Shown one piece after another: positions 42,223 to 53,775 of a DNA stretch of 64,000 bases. The position numbers and the translations under genes are program-made. Numbering within the stretch: the stretch's first letter is position 1; each line of letters opens with the position of its first letter. This DNA comes from Pseudogymnoascus destructans. Its lineage: Eukaryota > Ascomycota > Leotiomycetes > Thelebolales > Thelebolaceae. The stretch lies in contig NW_020167525.1 of assembly GCF_001641265.1 (NCBI RefSeq), positions 1,342,501 through 1,406,500 on the forward strand, given 5' to 3'. The notes under the pieces were generated by a model, which saw only the letters and a list, made by a program, of their open reading frames with translations, searched no databases and was not told the DNA's origin.

Positions 42223-43153
42223 CGTTGGTGTGCTTTTATAATCTATTTACAAACAAGGTTGGTGTAAAACGAAATAAAATCTTCGAAACCTAGTAGATTT
42301 CAGCCCTCCAAGTATGTCCAAAGGGTATAAAATATTGTCTCCACGATAGAGGGGTGCGGAATTGGGCAGAATGACGGTGCGGGAAATACCGATCTTGCGA
42401 TGATTTTTTAGCGCCATAATTACCCCGCCATAGACGCCGCCGGATCGCGCTTGGCGCTTAATGTTGAATTGACGACAACGATCATACACGTATAGTTTTA
42501 TGTTATAATGGCTAGCTCCATACTTCGTAGGTGTCCATGGCCCTTGGATTTTTTTAGAAGGCTCCTGAATATCTCTGACATGTTTCAATATGTCTGTTTT
42601 CGTAATGCCCGGTACCTATTCCTGTTGGGATATTTTATTTTCTTTCTGTGGATTGTCATTGTTCTCGTCTGTTCTACAAGCTGAGAAAGGGGTTCAAATT
42701 GATAAAATGGTGGATATGATGACTAGTAAGCAGGCCAGTTATCTAATGAGTCAAATCCACTACTTTGAAATGATGGGAGTGCCCAGCTCCCCGTCTGAGC
42801 TGATATTCTCAACTAGGGACCAAACGCAGTATATGAGAATATCACTTCGATGCGTTATACAGTAGGTGAGCAATTGTTATATGCTCTTTCTGAATCACAA
42901 AGCCATATTTCCTTTGTCTCTAGAGATATAGAGTTGCTCTCCTGGAACAATTCGCTGGGGGGAGCGGGACAAATGGCATGTGGCGAACAGAATACCACGT
43001 AGCGAACAATTTGGCACTCACCCTAGGCCCACACCAAACAAAAACGCCAATCGTCAAGGGTAACTTAAATCTATGTTTTGAATTCTTTGTCATCGTCAAA
43101 CTCATAACCTCATCTGCGTGCTTCTACTCGACGGCGCGTTGGTCGTCGAGTCT
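42223..43153. other. no clear gene; one doubtful 91-aa frame
   Basis: A plus-strand frame at 42590-42865 (MSVFVMPGTYSCWDILF...) has a hydrophobic start but no family resemblance. The rest shows nothing I can support. Confidence 0.35.
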
Positions 43154-43506
43154 CTTTCACTCCATTCAATCCACAGATCAATCCCCTTCTATAAACGTCT
43201 TTCACTCCATTGGATCTACAGATCAGTCCCTTCTATGAACGTCTTTCACTCAGTCGAATCTGCAGATTGATCCTTTCTATGAACGTCTTTCACTCAGTCG
43301 AATCTGCAGATTAATCCTTTCTATGAACGTCTTTCATTCAGTCGAATCTGCAGATTAATCCTTTCTATGAACGTCTTTCACTCAGTCGAATCTGCAGATC
43401 AACCTTTTTTATGAACGTCTTTTACTCGATTGAATCTACAGATCAATCCTTTTTATGGATGTCTTTTATTCGATTGAATCTACAGACCGATCCTTTCTAT
43501 AAACGT
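43154..43506 (+). repeat. 44-bp minisatellite, eight units
   Basis: Eight tandem units of about 44 bp (type CTTTCACTCAGTCGAATCTG...CTATGAACGT) fill 353 bp. Central units are nearly identical and edge units diverged. It ends 68 bp before the start codon of the next gene. Confidence 0.92.
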
Positions 43507-43573
43507 CAAGGTAGCTACTCTACCCACCTTTGTGTGTCGGCACCAGAACTAGACTGCTAATGTCCTTTCGCAG

Positions 43574-46500
43574 ATGAGGTACATCCTCACTCCGTTGCTT
43601 AATGGACTGAGATCCCCGTTCATCGGAAGCCAACCTCCTGATCCTTCACTGGGAGATTCGAAGTCCAAATTTCCTGGGCGAAAAACTTCCCTTGCAAATC
43701 TGAAGTCTCCGTTTCTCGGCCACAAGATTTCAATTCCTTTCTTCCCGAGGTTCAAGTCCCCATTTCTAGGCGGCAAAGATCCCGATTCTTCACTGAGCAA
43801 AGCGAAGTCTACTTTTCCAGCGTCGTCCATATTCAAGAGTCTGAAGGCACCGTTCTTCCGGAGAAAAGGTCCAAAAGTCACCACCACCCCAGTCGCGGTC
43901 CCGGTTCCAGTTCCAATTCCGGAGAGGCAACATATTCCTCCCTACCACCACCTAGTCGATTATGAGGTTGGTTATTACGATAATGGGGACGCGTTGGATG
44001 CTTTCATGACAATCTTGCCGAGTTTGCCCAAAGGTTATCGGTACCGCGAAAGAATTAGAGTGCCTGGCTTTGGAGATCCGCATCTTCTCGGACTACCCGT
44101 CAATGTTCGCTTTCGAATCTACCAGTTTGTGACCGGGCCAGTACGCGCAAAAAACAAGATGATTATTCTATCACCAAACCGTACGATAGATGGGTTTTGG
44201 CCAAAAAAGCATTTCATGGAGCCTCAAACTGTTTTCGATATTATTGGCGGCCTAAGTTTGTCGTGTTTCCAACTCCGGCACGAAATCATGACATATTATT
44301 GTTCGCAGTTCCACTTCCATGTTACTTTCAACTACTTCTGCACTCCAATTGCAGCGCCGCTCATGAACAAATGGCTGCCGCTATTTGCGAACAAGATGCA
44401 GTTCTTGACTGTGGAAGTTGATTTCACACGACTAGGGGGGTGCTACAAAAACGATAAGTTTGCGCTCAAACATGGCGGAAGAGAGATGCAGTGGTTTATG
44501 AAAAAACTAGTGCGAGCCCTTTCCGATAGAAGTGGGACCATACGGAGTCTGCATATCATGTGTCGGAGATACAAAGGTTTCCGACCACCCTCGCAGAGAT
44601 ATATTCCGGAGGAGAATATTCCTGGGACGAATATTCCGGATAATAGTATGTTATTGTTCCATTTTCCAAGGGCTATTACTGACTTTCTGTAGCCGAGCCT
44701 CCTAAAGATGGGACCCCCCAAGATGGGACTCCTGAAGATGGGAATCCTGAAGATGAGACCCAAGATGGGACCCAAGATGAGTCTGAAGATGTGTCTGAAG
44801 ATGGGTCCGACGATGGGTTTAAAAATGGGGCTTCTGAAGTTAGCAGTTCGCTAGACAGTAGTGTCATTGTTGAACTCTCACATGGAGAAGACACATCTAA
44901 TACAGACAAGCCTCCAACGGCAAACGATAAGCCGAACAAAAGTATGTCATTGTTCATTTATTCTTAAGTCACATACTAACCATCCGCAGATGTTCCTATC
45001 AAATACTGTTCCTCATACACAACAACAGTTCTAGACTTTCTGCCGCAACGTCTTGGGCGAGAGGGCATACCTCTCTATCATTTCCGGCTCTCGGGCTTTG
45101 GAAAGCCTTATACCAAATATATCCTCACTGAAATTGGCTCAATTGGAAACGGGCCCACGCTTCTGATCACTCCAAAAGTACCTCCTTGGCCTCGCGATTA
45201 CCCAGAAATTGAGCCTGGCATAACTACGACTGATGGTGATTACCTGGGCACTGTCGTAAAGTTTGTCAATACTAAAGAAGAGGAGCATGTCGAAAAGCCA
45301 CGTACAAGCAGGATGACTGCAAGCAGGGCGTTTTTCAGAAGAGCTCTTAGCAGGATATCCTTTTTCAGGACAACTCCCAACATAACAGGCCCTGAAACCA
45401 GCACTCCTTTTGACTATAGAGAGCTATTTCCAACCCTTTACGACTCAGATGAAGAATCTGAATCAGATACAGCTTCAGAGGACGAGGATAACCCGGAGGG
45501 TATTGGCTTGGGAATCCAGCTTCCCATTCTTCCCCGCCATCCCAACAACAAATACTCATTGATGCGGATGTATGACATAGAACGACACATTGAAAAGAAG
45601 CTAGACGAGCCCGACTTCCCTAACTTCTGCGACGAAATCATCGAGATCTGGGCGATTGATTCGATGTCAACTAGGTTCGGTAATTTGTTTGGGATATCCA
45701 CGGCAACTCGTGGATTACCCAAGGACCGCCGTCCACCTATCGTCGTCAATTCCACGCGCAAAGCAATCAATATACTATTCAAGAGGCCCCAGAGGTTTCT
45801 AGCGAGAACTCCCATCATACCTGTGACGATGGCTTCCATACCCGAGATCGACGATCAACTTCAAGAGATCAATGCCACGTCCTCAGCAGTGAATGGACTG
45901 TTTAATTTCCCCGAGTCGCGAGTGCCAGCAGCTGGTCGGAGCCAAATTCAGATGAATAGGCCCTGGAACCTTGGACACGAGCGCGCGGGTCTCTCGCATC
46001 TGGCGCAGCATAATTCTTCAACCAATTCTACTTTCTATACTGACGCATCGGAATCAACTCTCGACATGGCGTTTTCAGACCCTACGATACCTGCGCAACT
46101 TGCTCCCATGCATGAGCAAGAGGTCGATTCTTTATCAACTCTTTATCTTCCCGATGATGGATCCGACACTCCAACAATGGCACGCATCCGCAGCGAGAAT
46201 CTCAGCCAGGCCGATGAGCCTTGGGATCATATAGATGAACAATCAAACCACTCTCAACTGGAACTTCACACAGTTTATACGGGTTCTACATATGATACAG
46301 ATGGTACGAGATCGAGATCGAACACAGACGGCAGTGTGGTACTCGATTGGCCACTCCCAAACACAGCGATGCCCCCACCACCAACGAGGCCTCATCCCCC
46401 AGCGCCTGAGGTAGGTAACCAATTGCATCAGATCGCCACCGTATCATCAAGGCGCACGTTACGTTTTGCTGATGAGGACGAGCTGCACGAAATCCCCACC

Positions 46501-47955
46501 TCCTCGTCAAGGCGTGCTATTCGATTTGCCGACGAGGACGGACTGCACCAAATCCCCACATCGTCTTCCAGGAAAACATTGCGCTTTGATGTACCCGAGG
46601 AATCAGAGGCCGAACAGGAGGCACGGCACGCCCGAGGTGCGAGTTTCAGGAAACAAAGAGATGAAGAACAGAGGAAGCAAGGTGTGAGGTTACAGAACCT
46701 CGCTTCATTATTCCATTACTCTGTGCCACCAGTGCCGAGGGAACCAAAAGAGCCAAAAGAGCCAGAAGAGCAAAACGAGCCAAAAGAGCCAAAAGAGCTG
46801 AAGAATCAACGTAGCCGATCTGGGAGTTTCTGGAGCAAAGGAAAATCAAAGGATGACGCCGATGACAAGCCCTCAAAGAAGCCAACACTGCGCACTGCGA
46901 AAAGCTTTTCTTCCAATGCCTATGCGCGCGAAGCTCCCAATGACCCCGAGCTCGCCCCACCGCCGAATCTGAAAGAAAAGCGCAGCATGTCTCGTCTATT
47001 CCACCGCAAGAAAGAAGAGCCAAAAGACGCAGAAGAGGGCGAAGAGAAGTCCAACAATATCAATCTTCTCTTCAGCGATTCCACCGCCGACGTCCCAGCG
47101 GACAAAGGCACCATTGGTCGCAGCAGCGGCGGTGGCGGTTTCTGGAAGCGCAACAAAGGAGGTGCACAGCCGGATGCGGCAGATGAGAATGCGCCGCACC
47201 CGCCGCTCCGCAGCACTCGCAGCTTTTCATTCAACCCTCTGCGCTTGCGTCGCCGCAGTTCAACGTTGAATAGAAATGCGACGGAGCTGCCAGACGAGTT
47301 GCCCGAGGAGCAATCCAATGAGCTGTGTAACGAGTTCTCAAATGATCTCTTGAACGACCCATCCAACGAGTCTTCTGAGCTCCCCGTCCATGCCGCCGGA
47401 GCTTCAACCCCCGAGCCCCGCGCCCGCTCACACGGTCTCTTCGGCCTCCGCCGCAAAAAGTCCAAGCTACTCAACACCGAAGAAATCGACGTTATGTCCT
47501 CGAACCTTTCTCTGCTGTTCAACGATTCCTCGGCCACCATCGCGACGAACACGAATGAGAGTATCGGAGGACGTCAGAGCACCACCCCCAGCACCAGCTT
47601 CAACTTCAGCCGGAGCTTCAACCGCCCGGGCGCCGCGGGCGGTAGTATATTCGGACCCAAAGGCGGGCGCAAGGATGGCCGAGGCCACCTGGCGAATGTT
47701 CACTGGGGCGCGGGTGCCGGGATGGAGGCACCGGCGGGGATGGGAGAGGGAAGGGAGGCGAGGGAGAGGAGGGAGAGAGAGGAGCGAGAGGAGAGAGAGG
47801 AGAGAGAGATTGAGGAAGAGATGGAGTTGGAGGATTTGAGGGAGAGGGAGAGGAGGTATAGGGAGAGGATGGGTGATAGGGGGACGTTGGGGTTGAGTCG
47901 GGTGGCGAGGGTGGATGAGGATGAGGGGGATGAGGAGGGGGGGTATGTGGTGTAG
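43574..47955 (+). CDS. hypothetical 1428-aa low-complexity protein
   Basis: Exons 43574-44645, 44693-44941 and 44990-47955, with introns of 47 and 48 nt (both GTATGT...AG), join in one frame. Residues 1-110 have repeated KSPFLG/KAPFF motifs. Residues 130-350 look globular (LLGLPVNVRFRIYQFVTGP, QTVFDIIGGLSLSCFQLRHE), as in fungal F-box/2EXR-like ' LPxxVRxxIY' proteins. Exon 2 is an acidic GDP-rich linker. Exon 3 starts with YHFRLSGFGKPYTKYILTEI and continues as Ser/Pro/Glu-rich disordered sequence. Three related repeats, LHEIPTSSSRRAIRFADEDG and kin, lie near residues 720-790. The C-terminus is an Arg/Glu coiled-coil-like stretch. No function is recognised. Two adjacent genes remain possible, but the frames and introns favour one. 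Confidence 0.65.
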
Positions 47956-48746
47956 GGATGGGCGGTGGTAACTGTTGTAAGATAGGTAGGGTATAGTTCC
48001 GGTGGTGGGGGGAAGATGGTGGGTGGCTGGTTGTAAGATAGGTAGGGTATAGTTCGGGCGGTTAGGTGTAGGAATGGGGGCTATCTATTGTAAATGTTTT
48101 AGGGAACAGATCCGGTGATTCCTCTCTATATGAGTAACTGGCAACAATGTAGGAATTGGCAGTTGGTGGCTGTTGTAAGATATGCAGGGTTTAGTTCCGG
48201 TAGTGGGGCATAGGAATACCAGGTGGCTGTTGTAATAGTAACAGATGAGAATGTAGGTAGTGGGGTATAAGAATGATAAGTGGCTCTTATAAAAGTATCA
48301 GGCAACTGTTCCGCTGGTGATTATTTTCTGTATGAGTAAGTGGCAAACACGACGAGCTTATCTCAAGTTCAATAACACAAATTTACGGTAATCGGCCACT
48401 ATGATGCGGAAACCAAAGTTCATGAAACACCAGATGTACGATATATAGATGGCCCTAATTGACTAGCCTCACCCATATACCTTCAGTGCCTAAGTTGCTG
48501 ACGATGAGAAGTGAACTCTATTATTAACCGCTTAAAAATACTATATTTATCTTAATTTCTCTCTATTTTCTATCCAATCTCTCCCCCCTCCTCCCCGCTC
48601 CCTCCCCTCTCCCCTCAAACCATCGCTGGAATCCAATCCTTTATATAACTACTAAACTTACAACCTCCACCCCTCTCCCCCTCCCTCTTCACCCCATACA
48701 CACGGTGTTAAAGATATCACCCAACTATCTTGTAGCGAGAGGCGGG
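47956..48746. repeat. 3' intergenic region with decayed tandem repeats
   Basis: About four imperfect units containing TTGTAAGATAGGTAGGGTAT lie between 47970 and 48260. From 48560 a CT-rich stretch leads to the next convergent gene's stop. No gene is seen. Confidence 0.6.
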
Positions 48747-51268
48747 TTATAAAGCAACCACCGGCGTCGCGCTCGCAACAGGGGTCGTGACATCACTAGA
48801 CGCCTCTGCGGGTTCAACCTCCTCGACCTCCGCCTTCTCGGTTTTGTCACCCTTGGCGGGCGTCCCTTCTTCGGTAGCGACGGCGGTGGTGGGGACGTCC
48901 GCGGTCTCCTCCTCCACAGCAGCGGTGACGGCAGGCTCAGCAACATCCTCAACCACATCCGCCTCGGCAGTCTCAGCTTCCACCTCAACAACAACAGCAG
49001 GGGTCTCCTCATCCGCAGCCTCAGACTCAGCCTCAACAACCACAGGAACCTCCTCAACCTCCACCTCAACCTCCTCGACCTCATCCCCCCTCTCAGCCTC
49101 CTCCATAACAGCAGCGACGTCGACCTTATCAGTCACAGCAGGTTCCTCGGTGTTGTCAATAACAGCCTCGACGTCGACCTTGTCCGTCACGACTGGCTCG
49201 TCCTGCGTGGGGACCTCTGATGCAACTTCCTCAGTCGCCTCTTCGGTGGTTTCTTCAACAGGCACCGCGGCTTCAACAGCGGCTTCCTCGACAGGAGCAA
49301 CTTCCTCCACCTCCTCGATATCGACACCAGGAGCTGGCTCGTCGATCTCAACCTCCGTCTCTGCTGGTGCGGTCTCTTCGGTGGTGGCTGGTGCTGGAAC
49401 CTCTTCTTCCACTGCAGGAGGCCCTGCTACCTGCTCCACAGCTTTAACAGCCTCAGCCGCAGTAGAACCCTCCTTCTTCGCCCCCACCTCCCCCTTCGTC
49501 CCCCCCTCCCCGCCGTAGCCTTCCCACCCAACGGCTTCAACGTCGGCACCGCCCCCACCGTCGGCACAGGCGGCCTCGCCGAAACAGGACTCCCACCACT
49601 CTCCCCCCTGGCATTATGTCCATTCCTCGTCCCCGGCCTCTCCATCCCCGCCACCCTCGGCTTCGGCGGCGTCCCAGCCTTATCATGCGTCTTCCCCGCC
49701 GACGCAGTAGTAGGCCTCATCATCCTCGCCAAAAACCCCTCATCCGCCGGCGCCACCGCCTTCGGGAGACTCTGTCGCGAGGTTTGCTTCTTCAATCCCG
49801 CCGCGGCCGCCGGGGGGGGTCCAAGGGATGGTCTACTATTGCTCGGCGCCTTGCGGGACTGCTCCGACTTCTGACTCTGGCTAACCCCACTAGAAGACCT
49901 CGTCGCCCCAGCGCTGGTGCGGCGCGCGTCGTCGGTCAGCTTGGAGAGGGAGGAGGAGGTGGGCGCCGTGAGGGAGGGGGGTAGTTTAGCGGGTTTGGTG
50001 GGGGATTTGGGGAGGGGCTTGGTGAAGCCTGTTGAGGATGGGAGGGGGGGTTTCTTGGTGGCTGGGTTGGTGGTGCGGGTGGTTGGCGCGGCGGGCTTGG
50101 TGGTTGTGGTGGTTGTGGTGGAGGGTCTGGTGGGTTTTTCGGCCGCGGGCTTGGTGGTCCTGGTGCTTGACTTGGCGGAGGTGCTGGAGACGGGGGTTTT
50201 TGGGAGGGCGGGCGACTTGCTTGATTTCGACAGAGTGGAAGTTTTGGTGGTCGAAATTGGAGCGGGCTTGGAAGACTTGCTTGCTGCTACCTTGTCGCCT
50301 GGCTTGGCTGAAGATGCAGTCTTGAGCTTGCCAGTTGTGACGCCCTTGAGGTCCTCTCCAACTCCCGAGGCACCCTTCAGAGCTTTGCCACCAGAGACTG
50401 CGGCTGCACCCTTGACGTCGGCCGGGAGAAGCTTTGCATTACGCTCTTCCACCGTCGAGGGCTTGTCTGGATTCCCCGTCGGGGTATGCGCTGCAGGTAG
50501 TATAGGATCCTTGGGCTCAATAGTCGGAGTTCCCTGCTTGCTCGCCGCAGCGGAGGGCATCTCGAGGGCGAACTCGGGAATCGTCTCGGAGACGTCGATG
50601 CTGTTCTCCCGAGCCTTGAACTCGGCCTGGATGGACTTCTTCCTCTCGATTACCACGTCGGGGTCGGTGGCTTCATTCTCGGCGAAGCTTCCTCGCCGTT
50701 GTGACATGGTGGAATCTTCGGGTGGGACGGTTGTTTCTTTCCTTAAGCCCCACTGTATGCCTGTTTGACCGTTTCGCTCGACTGCGACAAAGCTTGTTCG
50801 TACTTTCGATAGCGGTCGTGGCGATGCACTGTTGTTTCCTGCTTGCCTTGTGTCAGTTGAGATTTAATAAAGTTGTAGAGGTTGAGCTTGAGGTTGAGGT
50901 TGAGGTTGAGCTTGAGGTTGAGGTTGAGGTTGAGGTTGAGGTTGAGGTTGAGGTTGAGGTTGAGGTTGAGCTTGAGCTTGAGCTTGAGCTTGAGCTTGAG
51001 CTTGAGCTTGAGCTGTTGAGGAACGAGAAGGGAGCTGTTGCAGGGTATGAAGAGCGGAGGCAGGTGGTAGCAACGAGACAGGACAGGGAAGCTCTTTGCG
51101 GCAACTCAAGCATCTGAATCAGATGCACAAAGGTATTCACATACCAATTGATGGGGCTGGAGAACGTCCTCTGTGTTGTGGTGGCGATGTTGTTGAGTCG
51201 TCTTTGTTCTCGAACATAGCACGGAGATTGCGGACACCGCTGCTGGCGGATCGCCCCTGGCTAGACAT
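48747..51268 (-). CDS. Ser/Thr/Pro- and Glu-rich fungal protein with conserved N-terminus; frameshift at a C7 run
   Basis: Exon 1 (51268-51145) encodes MSSQGRSASSGVRNLRAMFE. A 303-nt intron (50842-51144) joins it in frame to exon 2: SPRPLSKVRTSFVAVERNGQ, IQWGLRKETT, SQRRGSFAENEATDPDVVIE, DVSETIPEFALE. These conserved N-terminal blocks are shared by a family of uncharacterised ascomycete proteins often called mucin-like. A long Lys/Ser/Thr/Pro-rich disordered region follows. Near 49500-49506 (seven C on the plus strand) the frame must change by one to continue into GAKKEGSTAAEAVKAVEQVA and the acidic Val/Glu-rich C-terminus that ends at 48747. As written, the first frame ends at 49427. The change is a homopolymer error, a true mutation or slippage. 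No enzyme function is suggested. Confidence 0.7.
50877..51014. repeat. hexanucleotide microsatellite (GAGGTT/GAGCTT)
   Basis: More than 20 tandem units of GAGGTT and GAGCTT lie inside the 303-nt intron of the gene at 48747-51268. The reading frames through it are artefacts. Confidence 0.9.
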
Positions 51269-51325
51269 AGCGTATATGTAGGAACGGCCCAGCGAAGAGA
51301 GAGCTGTTGGGGGAGATGGGAACAA

Positions 51326-52266
51326 TGGTAGAGAAGACCACAGTGATGGATGACGCGGAGACTCGTGTAGTCCTTCTCATGCGGTTTATATATCTTCTTT
51401 TTATTTTATTTTTCTGGGTTGAATAGAATGGTTGGAGGACGGACGAGTTTGGGGTGGTGGTATTGGAATGGCGGGCAATCAATCCCCTGGCTACCTCCTT
51501 GGGCAGGTCCTCGGGGGGTGATTCGTTCGCAAACGGGAGCTCGAGCAAACAGTGTATGACGCGCAGGACGGCGGGTATATGCTGAGAAGCAACAGAATAC
51601 CAAAAAATGGCAGCGTACGTAGAATATATAAAAGACCGATATTATATAGAATAGAAATGAAGCATATTAGGATTATAAGAAAGAGGCAGTAAATTTAGGA
51701 TTCGGGGGGAAAGTTGGGATATTCGAGACGGGTGGTGTCTCGAATATCCGTGTGGACAAACAGTAAAACAGTAGGAACAAGTACCTTCACCATACAAAAT
51801 AGCCCTGAACGGTACGCCGTACTACGGAGGACTTGTACTTTCTGGCGTGTCTAGAGGAACAGAATAGGGGTCTGTGGGGGAGGGAACAGGTACTTTCACC
51901 ATACAAAATAGCCCCAAACGATACTTTCCCCATACAAAATCGCCCTGAACGATACTCGGTAGAGTACTTTCGGCATGGTTCAAATGTGCGGAAGAGGTTT
52001 CTCTGGTCTGCTGTATTTTACATGTAGTGTGCATAGTAGGCGTCTACTGGCAGCTGAACACCGGAACAGGACGGGATTCTGTCGAGTACAAATCACGTGG
52101 TTGATTGCCATCGGATTATCTGTATTGCCATCGGATTATCTCTATTGCCATCGGATTATCTGTTAACCCGCTCCCATCCCCATCCTACTCTACTTTCTTT
52201 CTTCCCTCTTCCCCCGACATCGCAGCTTCAAAGAGAGAGCTACCCTACCTCCATCAACCCTTCCCA
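51326..52266. promoter_or_regulatory. intergenic, divergent promoter region with short repeats
   Basis: It contains an inverted repeat ATATTCGAGAC/GTCTCGAATAT at 51719-51747, three imperfect copies of a CACCATACAAAATAGCCC unit (about 51788, 51897 and 51929), and three perfect-to-near-perfect 20-bp units of ATTGCCATCGGATTATCTGT at 52104-52163, about 100 bp before the LYS12 start. No gene is seen. Confidence 0.6.
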
Positions 52267-53418
52267 ATGGCTACCAGAACCCTCAGAATCGGTACCTACC
52301 CCCTCCCACCCCCCCCCCCCCCCCCCCAACTCCTCCCACCTAATTGACCACCCCCTCCCCTCCCCCCAGGCCTCATCCCCGGCGATGGCATCGGCAAAGA
52401 AGTCATCCCCGCCGGCCGCCGCCTCCTCGAAGCCCTCCCAGCCAGCCTAGGCCTCAAATTCGACTTCGTCGACCTCAAAGCCGGCTTCGAGACCTTCGAG
52501 CAGACCGGCACCGCACTCCCCGACAAGACCGTCGAAACCCTCAAGCACGAGTGCGACGGGGCTCTCTTCGGCGCCGTCCAATCCCCCTCCACTGCCGTAA
52601 AGGGCTACTCCTCCCCCATCGTCGCACTCCGCAAGCGCCTCGACCTCTATGCGAACGTTCGACCTGTTAAGTCCGTCATGACGGCCGCGAACCCTATTGA
52701 CATGGTCATCGTCCGCGAGAACACCGAGGACCTCTACGTCAAGGAGGAGCGCACCTTCACCGCCCCCGACGGCTCCCTCGTCGCCGAGGCAATCAAGCGC
52801 ATCTCCCAGAAGGCCTCCCACCGCATCGCCCTCATCGCCGCTGAGATCGCGCAGTCGCGCCAGCGCATCCGTGACGCGGGCGCGCCATCCATCCACTCCG
52901 CCCCCCTCGTGACAATCACCCACAAATCCAACGTCCTCTCCCAGACTGACGGGCTCTTCCGCACCACCGCCCGTGAAGCCCTTGCCCTGCCGCAATTCAA
53001 GGGTGTCGGCGTCGAGGAGCAGATCGTGGATTCGATGGTCTACAAGCTCTTCCGCCAGCCCGAGACCTACGACGTCATCGTCGCGCCGAACTTGTACGGT
53101 GACATCCTCTCCGACGGCGCCGCGGCGCTGGTTGGTTCGCTCGGGCTTGTGCCGTCGGCGAATGTGGGTGAGGGATTCGCAATTGGTGAGCCCTGCCATG
53201 GAAGTGCGCCCGATATCGCGGGACAGGATATCGCGAACCCGATTGCGACGTTGAGGTCTGTGGCGCTGATGTTGGAGTTCTTGAAGGAGGAGACGGCTGC
53301 GGCGTTGATTTATAAGGCGGTTGATGCGAACTTGACTGAGGGCAAGTATTTGTCGCCTGATCTTGGGGGAACGGCTAAGACGAGTGAGGTGGTGGCGGAT
53401 ATCCTGAGGAGATTGTAG
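52267..53418 (+). CDS. LYS12: homoisocitrate dehydrogenase
   Basis: Exon 1 is 25 nt (52267-52291, MATRTLRI). After a 78-nt intron with a long C-run, exon 2 (52370-53418) begins LIPGDGIGKEVIPAGRRLLE; total 357 aa. The enzyme oxidatively decarboxylates homoisocitrate to 2-oxoadipate with NAD+, in the mitochondrial alpha-aminoadipate pathway of lysine synthesis. GAVQSPSTAVKGYSSPIVAL and RENTEDLYVKEE are typical of homoisocitrate rather than isocitrate or isopropylmalate dehydrogenase. Catalytic Tyr (DLYVKEE), Lys (VTITHKSNV) and metal Asp (NLYGDILSD) residues are present. There is little room for a mitochondrial presequence, as in other fungal versions. Confidence 0.95.
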
Positions 53419-53775
53419 GTGTAGATGGGATGGGGGGGTCGTATTAGGATATACCAGGTAGATAAAAGCTGTGTAGCAATAGCAACTATTGTACTTGTGC
53501 TGAGTTTCTATTTCGTAAATCCCCGAGATTGAAGTCTACAATTCCCACGACTCAGTAGTCGTATGTCTGTATAACCAGAGCAAGTGCACCACCAACGCAT
53601 TCCTCTCAAGCAAACGTGATATCATGCGTGCCTAGTATAAACATAGCAATACAGCCAATCTATCCCCCCAACCCACTCCCCAATCTACCACTCCCATATC
53701 CCCATTTTCAACTCCCCCCATCTCCACCATAATCTACATCTTTACACACCCCCAACCCCCTTCACCTCTCCCCCT
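53419..53775. other. convergent 3' intergenic region
   Basis: It lies between the convergent LYS12 and ribophorin genes. A (CTTCACCTCTCCCC)n tandem repeat at about 53760-53815 runs through the ribophorin stop codon. No gene is seen. Confidence 0.6.

Noticed and set aside
43154..43506. CRISPR-like array of about 44-bp units
   Set aside because: The units are contiguous diverging tandem repeats without spacers, in a eukaryotic genome; it is a minisatellite.
48787..49518. 243-aa plus-strand frame of Ser/Thr/Ala repeats
   Set aside because: It is the complement of the acidic Val/Glu-rich coding sequence on the minus strand, and only the minus strand joins to the conserved N-terminal exons.
50701..51140. 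Glu-Val/Glu-Leu repeat protein on the plus strand and Ser/Thr repeat protein on the minus strand
   Set aside because: Both are translations of the intronic hexanucleotide microsatellite.
52296..53199. Minus-strand frames opposite LYS12
   Set aside because: They are shadows of the strongly codon-biased plus-strand gene.
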